Of a stretch of 64,000 nucleotides of DNA, positions 21,622-32,009 are shown piece by piece. The stretch's first letter is position 1, and each line of letters begins with the position of its first letter. Location of the stretch: positions 11,296,413-11,360,412 of the forward strand of contig NC_057923.1 of the NCBI RefSeq assembly GCF_018873765.1, written 5' to 3'. The DNA is from Telopea speciosissima (taxonomy: Eukaryota > Streptophyta > Magnoliopsida > Proteales > Proteaceae). The translations under genes were made by a program, and so were the position numbers. The notes beneath the pieces were generated by a model. The model had not been told where the DNA came from. It searched no databases and saw only the letters and a program-made list of their open reading frames with translations.

Positions 21622-22010
21622 TAAGGGTGTCAAAACTTAAATCAAACCGGCTCGGCTCGACCCGATTGCGACTGATCCAAATCGAATCGAGGCCTTATTG
21701 GTTCGACTTACGGGTTAGAGCACAATCCGATTTTCGGTTCGGGCTAAACCTCACCAATTAGCCCTCTCAATAGGACCAAACCTGAATCGAACACTAAAAG
21801 CAATCCCAAACCCTAAAAACTCTACCCAAGACCAACCTATGCTTTCAAACCAAACTAAACAGATATATCACAAACCAAATTGAACCTGAGTGAAACCAGA
21901 ACCGAAACTGAACAGATCTTAATGGTTCGGTTTTGGTTTCCCTGCAACTCACATCGAAACCAAAAAAACTAAACCAAGCCCGAATTGAACCGTCCAATTT
22001 GACACCCTTA
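21622..22010. mobile_element. hAT-like non-autonomous element, 389 bp
   Basis: Ends TAAGGGTGTCAAAA and TTTGACACCCTTA with a perfect 8-bp duplication ATTGAACC (21614-21621 and 22011-22018). The interior is rich in AAACCGAAC motifs. Confidence 0.85.
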
Positions 22011-22490
22011 ATTGAACCTAAAAATTCAATACGAATCAACTGATTTGAGAGATCCGATTACAATAACTCAAACCATCCACCATGTACTAAAGTTTGATGT
22101 GACTCAATGACTCACAAAACAAAATTAAAGAGCCAGAAAGAAAGAAGGCTAAAATAGATTTGCAGACAAAATATGGTCGTTCAAACCGCCCGCGGGGGAC
22201 GTCAGTGCTCACACCTCTGGTCAGCTGAGGACTTACTCTGCAACATTTCGAGAAGGTGAAGCCGCCTTACGTACAGGATATGGGCAATGCAAATTTACCT
22301 AAACATGAATCCGACTCAATCCATATCACATACCTAATTTAGTAATTTTGAGTGAATCGAAAGTTCTCTTCCAGTCTAGTCATCGCTTTACAAAGTCAAA
22401 AACTGTATGCGTTAGCTTTCTTTTATCTATGTGGGTTAACCCCGTTAAAAAATAAAAACCCTAATGTATCTTTCTCTAGTTATCTATCCT

Positions 22491-22498
22491 CTATAAAA
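22491..22498 (+). promoter_or_regulatory. TATA box of the bHLH gene
   Basis: CTATAAAA 130 bp before the start codon, followed by a CT-rich leader. Upstream at 22180-22250 is a locally GC-rich stretch with an ACGT core (GGACGTCAG). Confidence 0.55.
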
Positions 22499-22572
22499 CC
22501 CTAATCATTCTTGGCTTCTCTTCCTCACACCATCCTTTAATTTCTTTCTTTCTTTCACACCCTCTTAAAGTG

Positions 22573-22601
<29 letters not shown>
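22573..22601 (+). repeat. A29 tract in the 5' leader of the bHLH gene
   Basis: Twenty-nine consecutive A residues end 23 nt before the start codon at 22625, inside the predicted 5' untranslated region. Confidence 0.9.
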
Positions 22602-22603
<2 letters not shown>

Positions 22604-22624
22604 AAACCATAATAGTAAGAAAAG

Positions 22625-23355
22625 ATGAAGGAAAGTTGCAGTACTTCATCATCCAAACTTGATCGAAAGATTATTGAAAGAAACAGAAGACTGCAAATGA
22701 AAGGCCTTTCCTTCAAGCTTGCTTCTCTCATCCCTCGCAACTATAACTCCACTAAGGTTCTTCTTCTCTCTCTCTTTCTCTCTTATTTCTAACTAAATAT
22801 TATTTTAATTTTATGTGAACTAATTTAAGCAAGCTATTTATTACAGGAAATATCATCACAGCAAGATCGATTGGAACAAGCAGCAAGTTATATAAAGGAA
22901 CTTAGACAAAGAGTGGAAAGTCTCCAAGAAAGGAAGAAGCAAGCTATGGAAATCTGTGGGATCAATAATGGTATCAAAGAAACAATGAGAGTTGGGTCAA
23001 ATTTGGTGCCAGTATTTGGACTGAGGGATATGGGTAATAATAGCTTAGAGATCACTTTGATCACTGGATTGAATAACAACTTCATGTTTAGTGAAGTCAT
23101 TAGTATTCTTACAGAAGAAGGTGCAGAAGTTGTCAATGCTAGCTTCTCTGTTGTGGGTGAAAAGGTTTTCCACACTATCCACTCTCAGGTAATTAATTAA
23201 TTACTATTTAATCTACTTCTTCTTAGTTAGTTAGTTAGCTTTATATATTCTAAGATTAATTGATGGGCTTGGTTTAATCTTTGAAGGCTACTAGCTCAAG
23301 AGTAGGAGTGGACACTACAAGCTTATGTCAGAGACTGAAGGAGTTTGTTCTTTAA
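22625..23355 (+). CDS. bHLH transcription factor (bHLH36/118/120-like), 3 exons, 180 aa
   Basis: A nuclear DNA-binding dimer-forming regulator. Exons 22625-22756, 22847-23188 and 23287-23355 have GT-AG junctions, all phase 0, ending TAA at 23353-23355. Residues 13-22 (DRKIIERNRR) form a basic region with the Glu-x-x-Arg pattern of E-box binders, followed by helix 1 (MKGLSFKLASLIP, 25-37), the loop, and helix 2 / coiled segment (DRLEQAASYIKELRQRVESL, from residue 51). The C-terminus SSRVGVDTTSLCQRLKEFVL is characteristic of the plant subgroup containing bHLH36, 118, 120 and 126. The length is normal for that short subgroup, whose N-terminus almost starts at the basic region. The start is the first ATG after TATA and an A29 leader. 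It has no adjacent partner gene. Confidence is high for the family and lower for the exact orthologue. Confidence 0.93.
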
Positions 23356-23716
23356 TTAGTTCTTAGGATGATTCTGTGTTTATGTGCGGAAATCTTTAAG
23401 TAGTTGTATTGCATTGTAATGAGTCTCTTTCCCTTTTCATGAATGTAAAACTCTTGTGGATGATAAGAATGGAGTTTTTTTCAAAATTTAATCATCTGTA
23501 CTGTGTTATTTTACATGTTTTTTTTTTCCTGATAACATAGTAACAGGAAGAAGAAGGAAACTCTCTCTCTCTCTCTCTCTCTGTCTTTCTCTTTCTCTCT
23601 CTCCAGTTGAATTAAATTGATCTCAAGTAGACCTTATGCTCACAGTGTGGAGTTTCTTTTTGGAACCCCATCAAATTCATCTTATTAATCAGTCATTCAT
23701 TTCCTTAATCCCTTAA

Positions 23717-23922
23717 AAGCTCCATTTGTTTTGGCATAAAATTTTACCTAGAAAATTTTACTTGAAAATCTTCACTTCAAAAAATTTTAGACATAAAATT
23801 TTAAATGTTGAAAAGTGTTCCAATGTTTGGTTTTTTTTATGGAAACAAGCATTAGAAAATTTTTCAACATGTAAAATTTTACATTTATGAAAGTAAAATT
23901 TTACGCTGAAACAAATGGGGCC
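23717..23922. mobile_element. Tourist-like foldback MITE, TAA target duplication
   Basis: Starts AAGCTCCATTTGTTTTGG and ends AAACAAATGGGGCC. TAA stands on both sides (23714-23716, 23923-23925), as expected for PIF/Harbinger-type MITEs. The stem is AAAATTTTA-rich. Confidence 0.65.
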
Positions 23923-25644
23923 TAAGGTGGAAGGTGCTTGCTCGATTGCAGATTTTTACCCTATTGCCATGATCTAGGCAATCCGTTTTAGGAGGGTTGT
24001 GGATGAGCTAGTATGCATAAACTAATCTACTTTCATAAGTGGCAAAATTATATCAAACAACATCGTCCTTTGTTTAGAGCTTCTTAGAGGTTTCTATAGG
24101 TTGATTCAACTGTAGGAATAACCACAACATCTATTCATGTGACACAATGAGGTGGGCCCTCCCAATATGGGACCATGTAAATGAATTTTTCGCTTTATGA
24201 TAAATACATATATATTATATTTTTTGTACATATTTTTGTGCCCATTAGATACAATAAAATTATGCGGAAAAATATTGTTGCGTGATCGCATGGAACTTGC
24301 GCCAGACATAGGACCACACAAAATTATCATCCACTCCCTTTGAAATAAAAAAAATCAATCATATTGATACCCCTACGCATGTTCTCATTGGCCCTAGGTT
24401 GGTGCAGGGGCCACACTACCAAGCAGCAATCTCTTGCCCAACAAATATATACTATTTTATATTTGAATATTATTGAATTCAAGTTTGAATATTCAAATGC
24501 ATGGCATACTTGGAGATGGATACTTAATGAATATCTATTGGATATCCAATTGAATTCTGATGGCATATATACTAGTCTGATACAAATTGTCTGCTCCAAA
24601 ATGGCTTTTTTACATCTTGAGCTGAGTATAACATGTTTTGACCTACTTGATCATAAAAAATACCAGAACAAATTTTTGAAAATTATTGGCAAGTCCCATT
24701 CTTGATCATTGTCACCTTTAGGCATAGAGAAGGATGAAAACTCCACTGCCTTCTAATGGACCATACTCAAGAGCCTGCTTGAAAAAGGTTTATTTATGAT
24801 CTTGTCTCCTCAAGCACATTTATAATCATAGGTCTTGTTCAGATGGTTGGAATCACTGATCGTAGTGGAGTCTGGGGTATGTTGATCTCGAGTTTAACAC
24901 TCCTCATCCTCTATCACCAGCAGTAGTATGATAGGTTTTTTTTGAAATAAGCGACAAATCATTTCAGTTGGAAGCTAAAAATCTCAGATAAGAGGTGCTT
25001 TTGGTTTTGCTACATATTTTTAGGGTAAGAGAACATTATCTAGACGTGTGTGGTGCACAATTTTTGTGAGCAAAATGACCACTATGCTGTCAGGGATTTC
25101 TATCTTTTCATGGAGGCGTGACAATCATTTCGTGTAACCCTATGTTTAGGTATAGGAGTGCCACACGCCACACACAACCAGGTAGCATTCTTTTCCCTTT
25201 TGCCGTTACTAATTAATTCTCTTGTTTGTTTCATTAATATATATATTCTCTTGTGTAGGACGGCAAAGACATATATAGTCTTAAAGAAGCAAAAGACTTT
25301 GTTTTAACGTTTTTAGTCCTAGGTTAATGGAGTGGGTTTATTTATTAATTATTTTAGAAAGCAGGGGTAGCATATGTAAATATTGAAAACTCACTGGTGA
25401 ATCTATAATTAGGCCTTACCTCAAGGGAGGTACGTGTAAATTTTCCAAAAAATACCGTATAACACATTTTTTTAACGAGGATAAATCATGTCATTTATCA
25501 CATTTCTAATGTCTACTAAAAAAATATTTAGTTTTAATAATGATATATTGACATGTCAATTTCAAATTATTTTGAAAACCATTTTTATCCTTACAATAAA
25601 TAATTTTTGCTAATAACAAGGGGTAATCAAAAGAAGGTTACAAC
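23923..25644. other. Non-coding intergenic DNA
   Basis: No gene was seen. A foldback element of the CACACAATC family lies at about 25045-25190 (ACACACAACCAGGTAGCATT end). The rest is AT-rich with short open frames lacking family resemblance. Confidence 0.4.
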
Positions 25645-26316
25645 TAGGGGTGAAACAGGGCCGGGTTGGGCCGGATTTATTTAAACCCTAGCCAAACCTT
25701 GAGTCCTTTTAGCTCAACCCAAGCCCTACCCGGCTCTAGGTCAGGCTAAGATATCTCAGTCCAGGCCCAACCCTGCCGGGCTTAGCCCAGGTCCAACCCT
25801 GCTAGGCTCAGACAAGCCCAGCCCAACCTGGCCTTGATTGACCCTAATCAGGTCGGGCTGGGTTGAATTGGCCCTGACTAACCTTGAAATTTGTTAGGGC
25901 CTAGTTGGCCCGACTTGCCTTGCTTTTTCTGCCATTTATATGCATTCAAAAAATGAGACACATGTGATTGGGTATTAGTTTGTTTCATACTTAATTGACT
26001 ATTGGATTTTTCTTTGGGTTAAAAAATTTGGCCCAATCTTAAAATTATAATATTTTCATTCAACAAATAAACTGGCCTTTTTTTTTAATAAACCAATAGA
26101 TAATTAGATACTAAAAAAAATTGCAAAATGTAAACAATAAATTGTAAATCATAACCTAACACATGGTCGGCCCGGGCAAGGCTTAGCCTGAGGCCTCAAC
26201 CCTGGCCTAGCCCGACCTTGACCCAGGGCCTGAAATTTCAACCCTAACCAGCCCTCAGGGTTGAAAAATCCAGCTCAAGGCGGCCTCGGGCTGACAAGGC
26301 AAAACTTATAACCCTA
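25645..26316. mobile_element. hAT-like non-autonomous element, 672 bp
   Basis: Ends TAGGGGTGAAACAGGG and TATAACCCTA, with a perfect 8-bp duplication GTTACAAC (25637-25644 and 26317-26324). The interior near both ends is rich in GGCCCGG / CAACCC motifs and its middle is AT-rich. It encodes no protein. Confidence 0.85.
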
Positions 26317-26829
26317 GTTACAACTTCTCACTTCACCATTTTGATGACAACAAGATACATCCGTTTGTTTATGGTGATCAATAATTAGAATATGAAAATT
26401 TTTGAACCACCTCAATTTTGGTGATAACTTGAAAGTTTGAAAGCCTAAGGAGGCCAGACTCCAAATATTGGTACTTGTGGAATCACTTTCACTATCTAAT
26501 GGCAGTTTGCTTTTCTCGATCTAAAATGTTTAAATGTTTTGTCAGCTGATGTGGCATTTGAAAATTCCACCCATATGCTATCCAAAATCCCATAGAAAAT
26601 AAGAAACTTTGGTTACTACTTTCATGGGAAAAGTAAAAATCCCACCTTCTCCAATCCACTACGCTATGGGACCCAATCAGTCCCACAACATTCTCACCCC
26701 GTTCTCTTAGTCAAACAGACGGGACCTCTAAGGCCACTCACATGGAATGCACAGGAGTAGTTTGTTTAATAGTGACTTTAGATGTTCACACCAAACAAAA
26801 ATAATAATAACAAAGAAAATGACTTCATA

Positions 26830-27674
26830 TAGGGATGTTAACCGGTCGGGCCTAATCGGGCTTAACCAAGCTTGAAGCCTGCACCGTGGCTGCCCGTTTA
26901 GATAATCAGGTTGGGTCTGCACGGACTCAATCGGGCTCGGGCTATAATCAGGTATTAAAATCAGGCCTTAATCGGACCTTAATTGGGCTATGGACCTATT
27001 AAAATCTAAACGGACTTTAAACGGAGCTACCCTAAAAAACAAAAAATTATTGAACAATAAGAAGTCAGTATTGGAAATTTTGAAAATCTCCCTTATCATG
27101 TAACACTTTCTTTTCATATAAGATTAGAGAAGATTATTGTTATTGTTAATACAGAAGGAACAAGGACATGCATGGAAGATGCGGAATTAAATCTTTGCCT
27201 TGTTTTATTACCATGTAGTTCCCAAAGAAATGTGAACACGGATGTGCTTTTGTTTTGGTTCTCTCTCTGTGGGAACTATTGTCAATGTCCATTGTAGGAA
27301 AACCAGAGAGTGGATCTTTTCCCCGTACAAGTACCGTGTAAGGCCCTCCAAGGCCATTCATATGGTCTCACAGTGTATTCCAAGTGAGTGGCTCCGGAGG
27401 GCCTTGGATGTTATTTGTACAAGGACATAATCTGGTCTCAAAAAACCATCTTAAAGTATTTCTTTGAACGTGGGGGAACTGGAGATGGTTGCACTGGCTA
27501 AACCCCACGGCCCATGTGTTAAAGCTTGGGAACGAGAAGTTTACAAGTTAAAGGGTCAGGCCTGAAATCGATCAGTCTGGTCAGGCTTTGAATGGGCTAG
27601 GACTCCACACCGGGACCATCCAAATATTAAACTTGTCGGGCTTAATCGGACCGGGCCTGGAATTGATACCCCTA
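26830..27674. mobile_element. hAT-like non-autonomous element, 845 bp
   Basis: Ends TAGGGATGTTAACC and ATTGATACCCCTA, flanked by ACTTCATA (26822-26829) and ACCTCATA (27675-27682), 7 of 8 matching. It contains an internal foldback at about 27290-27430 (GTAAGGCCCTCCAAGGCC facing GGAGGGCCTTGGATG), probably a second, nested element. Confidence 0.75.
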
Positions 27675-27699
27675 ACCTCATAAGTAACCTCGAAGTCCA

Positions 27700-28020
27700 C
27701 TCAGGTCTTTGGAGCAGAGACCAAGGTTTGATGAATTGGTATCATTCACCAAACAAAAACAAAAAAGTATTGGTACCGTATCACCTGGATTGGGTGATAT
27801 GTACCCGTTTTGCAAGTAATCAATCTTGATACTGCGTCGATACCTTATCAATTGCATGGTACAGACAAGGGGTAAAATGGTAAAAAAAAAAAACCAATTT
27901 AAAGGAGATTCAGGGATAAATCTGTCCAACACGATCGATCCGTTTCGATACCGTATCAATAACGCATCGGTTTTGCAGGTGAACGATACCGATCCGAAGC
28001 CGTGCACTAAAACCATGGCA
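27700..28020 (-). repeat. GATCGATACC-rich dispersed repeat
   Basis: Minus strand begins CCATGGTTTTAGTGCACGGC and is rich in GATACGGTATCG-like motifs. Similar low-complexity runs occur near 21185-21260, 38965-39100, 45330-45510 and 52080-52260. It is a non-coding dispersed family of unknown class. Confidence 0.45.
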
Positions 28021-28226
28021 GACTGATTTTCACTTTCAAGATTCTAACAGCTTGTTCAATTGCTTGTTGAGATCTAGAGCTCTAGGCGTCACTGTGCGTG
28101 TGTAGGGATTTCTGAAATATCGGTAGCATTTGCAGAGAACTCTGAAAATGGTTTCACAGTGGCAATCTAGTCGAGCTCTTGAATATCTCTGCGACCAAAA
28201 TGCTTCTGATCGCAGGATCTATAGAT

Positions 28227-28425
28227 CATGATCCAATTTAGATCCTCTGCGGCGCACTGCCCGTAGCGGTCTGAGCGGCACAGACACAGGGCCGCACGCA
28301 ATGTCCGTCTTACCTCTACCTGAATGTCTTGCCTGAGTGAGAGTAAAGCGATCATTAAGCTTTGTGTCTGTGCCACTCAGACTGCTACGGGCAACACACG
28401 GCAGAAGATCTGGATCCATCATGAC
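28227..28425. mobile_element. Foldback MITE, GC-rich arms
   Basis: Left arm about 28227-28288 and right arm about 28362-28425 are inverted copies: CTGCCCGTAGCGGTCTGAGC faces CCACTCAGACTGCTACGGGC, and TCATGATCCAATTTAGATCC faces GATCTGGATCCATCATGACC. The loop is about 70 bp. It would form a hairpin of some 60 bp. Its superfamily was not determined. Confidence 0.8.
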
Positions 28426-28469
28426 CATGGGCCAATGTTGTTCTATCTCCCGTCCGTCGTCACTGTCTT

Positions 28470-28640
28470 TTCTGTCTAAGGCAAATTTCTCTTGCTACGC
28501 ATGTCTGCTCTAATTATCAAATGGCAGATTCTTTTACCAAAGCTCACCCATTTGGTTTATTCTCGATTTTTACTATCCAAACTTCAAAATGTGGACTCTC
28601 TACTAAACGAATCCATCTTCCGCTCTATCGTAAGTTCAGC
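28470..28640 (+). pseudogene. Possible Copia pol tail fragment
   Basis: The frame reading NYQMADSFTKAHPFGLFSI resembles the 'ADIFTKAL' tail that ends Copia RNase H. Nothing else of the element is recognised, so the call rests on one short motif. Confidence 0.35.
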
Positions 28641-29181
28641 TTCCCACTAATTAAACGTTGTGAGAAACCTATGCGCCAAGAATTATTTACACTTTTATTA
28701 CGTGCATGGCATTGTATTCATAAATCTTCTTATAAATTTCATATCAAGTAACTAAGTGGTTCACCCTTGGCAAAATTTGTAGGGGACATTAGTGGATTTT
28801 CATTTTCTCAAGTGCGCACCATACTTAAGAATTCAACCGTAAGAATATGGACAATGATATTTTTTTATCCTCTCAAGTGTTGGGTGGACGGTTAGATTCT
28901 TATGCATGGTGCACTAGGCGGTGCACGTGACATTAGCTTCTCCCCAACATCCACACACCTAGAATCAAGGATGCAAGATCAGGGTCTGGATCAGTTTCAG
29001 CTTATTCCTATCCAGATTGACCCGACTTAGCCAGATTTTGCCTTAAGCCTAGTTTTGGGATGCAGATTGGCTGCATTGGCTAGAACAAGATCAGGATTGG
29101 CTCAGAATCGGCCTACTAGAATAGAATTTCAACCCCACCGCTCTCCCCAACCCCCAAAAAAAAGGAGAGTCTATATATCAT

Positions 29182-29451
29182 TAGGGGTGTAAACGAATAG
29201 TCGAAATCCGTTTCCATATTCATGTCCGTACTCGTTTAGCGCTATCCGAATCCGTCCGAAAACTAAACGGATGCAGATACGGATAGGTTATAGCTATCCA
29301 AAAAGCTATATTTACATGTAAACGGATAAAATATCCGATCTGTACCCATGTTCGTATCCGTTTAGCACTATCTGAATCCGTCCGATAGCTAATTGGATGC
29401 GGATGTGGACATAGCACTGTTCGAGCCAAATCCGATCCGTTTACAACCCTA
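29182..29451. mobile_element. hAT-like non-autonomous element, 270 bp
   Basis: Ends TAGGGGTGTAAACGAAT and GTTTACAACCCTA with a perfect 8-bp duplication TATATCAT (29174-29181 and 29452-29459). Internal motif ATCCGAATCCGTCCGA recurs. It is the shortest of this family in the window. Confidence 0.85.
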
Positions 29452-29690
29452 TATATCATATGGTGTGTACAAAGGTGGTGGTTGGCTGTTATTGAAAGTT
29501 ATTTATCATATGAAACTACCTAATTTAATGTTAGGATTATATATATTCAGTCTTTAATATTGGAAGTAGCAAGTACAAAAGGAGAAGGACGGGGTACAAG
29601 GATTTGAATCAATACCATTATACCACCATGTATCTTGTCCTAGTGCCAATCCTTATACTTTAATAAATATGAGGGGAAATTAATGTTCTT

Positions 29691-29737
29691 TGGGTGGGGT
29701 GGGGTGGGATGGGGTGGGGAGGGGAGGGGAGGGGGAA
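29691..29737 (+). repeat. G-run tract with quadruplex potential
   Basis: Eight or more runs of three to five G separated by single T or A (GGGTGGGGTGGGGTGGGAT, then GGGGAGGGGAGGGG). Confidence 0.8.
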
Positions 29738-31304
29738 GCCACACCCAGACATAGTTTTTGTTGAAATGACTGTCACATCGGCTTGAAAGGCGAAAATTCC
29801 ACTCTTGAGATGCTAGTGTGTATTTGGTGCGAGGCTTACACCACCCCCCTTGCACCTTGGTGCCAATCCTATCTTCTAGTTCCACGAGTGGTCAATGAGC
29901 CTCAAGGGGTCATCGAACCAGATGCTTTCAAGCTTGCAATTTCTTCATGCATAGATAAAATGGTTTTAGGTATCAGTATTGGTTTAATATTGCCCATATC
30001 TATATTATAATGGATTATGTGATGCGTATTGGTTGTATTGAGTGGTTTTACCTTCAAAATATCCATACCAAACCCTTTTTAACATTTTTATCCTCATCCA
30101 TAGTATTTCAAGAATGGGTATTGGCATTGAAATAGAATAGGGGTTGATCAATACCGATATATCAAATTGGGATCCGATTCTTCTACTTCTGCTTGTCTGG
30201 TATTGTCGTGCATCCACATACAAGTACTGTGGAAAGTATCACTTTACCCCCATTCAAATAAAGTGCTTGGATAGGGATAAGGCGGTATATTCTACCTTGC
30301 TTATGTGTAAGAAACACACAACGGAAAGGGTCGGCGAAAGTAGAAGAGTCGAATTGATCAAACCGACACTAAAACCCTGCTTGGGTTTCACTCAAAAGGG
30401 TTGATTGGCTCAAAGCTACCACTTTTTTTTAGATTGGTACTCTTTGTGCAGGTTGGCATATGCCGCATGCCCCCGTGCAATGCTTTACCCCCCATCTTTT
30501 CCTCATCACTCCATGCACGCTCTCTCAGTGTGGGCTGTCGTTTGGCTGTTCCGTCAACCTGGAGGGAGGGAGGGAGGGGCAGGGTGTATCGGAGTGAGTG
30601 TCTTTCACCAATCATCACCAACCATTATTAACAACACGTGTCATTTGTCTGTATTGGTAATTCCGTACTCAACCGATACATGAAGCATCCCCTTCCGCTC
30701 TACGGCATTTCCTTTGTAAAATCTCAAATATAAAAACTTGAAATGAGAGGAATAGTGAATCACTATATAAAAGTAGGGAAAAGGTTGGATATGTCACTAA
30801 TTTTCGATGAGTGAGCGACGTACATTAATCATAGGACTGGATGCAAGAGGGTAAGTGAGTCTTTTCAAAAAGAGAAGAAAAAGGATGATAAATGCTAGAC
30901 ACCCTCTTGGTGTGCCTGCCTTTTCCAATAATAGTAGGGAAAAGAAACTAGCACTTTTGTGTGTATCTCTCTTCTCTTCACATGAGATGATATTGTTGTC
31001 CTCCTATGTACAATATTATTTTATCACACCTCATTAGACTTCTCTCTTATACAGTTTTCTTATATAACCCTCTCCCATAAAAGTAACAAGGAAAAATATT
31101 TCTCTTTCAATTCAATAACTCTTTATCAATGTATGTTTTTACTTTCCAAAAGTCACAAAGTAGACCTAAGTCATGTATTTTCATGGTTTATCGATCAAAT
31201 CGCATGTTCCTTAGAAGTATGCACGTTAATAACTAAAGTACTAGTATTCATGCATGGATATTCCCAAGATGTATGCCAATTAATGTGAGGTATTTGATTG
31301 AAGG
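29738..31304. other. Non-coding intergenic DNA
   Basis: No gene was recognised. It contains a GATACC-type repeat tail near 29950-30180 and a (GGGA)n stretch at 30562-30580. Open frames here lack domains. Confidence 0.4.
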
Positions 31305-31443
31305 GAAGTAGTTCTTTATCCGTTAGCACTCCCATGTGTCTATTTGTCTCTTCCTCAAAATAGGGAGGCAGGGATGTCTATTCATATGAGAAGGAGAGAG
31401 ATAGACTCATGGGAGTGCTGGCAAAGACATAGAACTTTCTCCC
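31305..31443. mobile_element. Foldback MITE (GGAGTGTGGCC family), single copy
   Basis: Arms GTTAGCACTCCCATGTGTCT and AGACTCATGGGAGTGCTGGC face each other; same family as the dimer at 17128-17522. Confidence 0.65.
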
Positions 31444-31593
31444 TTGATTGAATTAGACTCGTGAATTTGCTACATACATGGCTATTCTAGAGTCCAAGAT
31501 CATGTCCTCTTTATCCAAGGGTCAAAATTGAAACATCATCTGCTCATGTGACAAAATAGATGTCTTGTGAGATTTGAAAATAAATGGAAGAAT

Positions 31594-31713
31594 GTTCTCT
31601 GTGTCGCAGCACAGACTGTGCATAGGTACATGAGGGTGGGCGTAATGATCACCCTGCCCCCTGCACAGGCTGCCCATATACTTGGGCACAACTTACGCTG
31701 CGACACAGAGAAC
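31594..31713. mobile_element. 120-bp MITE with perfect 17-bp terminal inverted repeat
   Basis: GTTCTCTGTGTCGCAGC at 31594-31610 and its exact complement at 31697-31713. AAT stands on both sides (31591-31593, 31714-31716), a possible 3-bp duplication. Inner arms also fold (CACAGACTGTGCATAGGTA facing TATACTTGGGCACAACTTA). Confidence 0.75.
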
Positions 31714-32009
31714 AATGCCCTTAAAACAAACACTTGTGACAAACATATTTCACGAAAATAAAGTGGTGGGTGGGAGGGGGGGTGCTAGTGGCGTTTGGGA
31801 GGAGGGAATGCAAACAGTTGTTACATCTAATAAACACGTGGAAAAAAGGACACGGTCCTAAGAACAGACACTAAACAAATCATATGGGGTTCGACTTAAA
31901 CCTGTTCTTTTATGAATACAAACATAAGAGTCAAAGAAGGAGAAGAGAATCAAGAGACAGACCAGGTTGAAGAACCGAACCAGATCTCTCTATAGAGACT
32001 ATAAATAGA

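Noticed and set aside
22888..23175. 95-codon minus-strand frame
   Set aside because: Shadow of bHLH exon 2.
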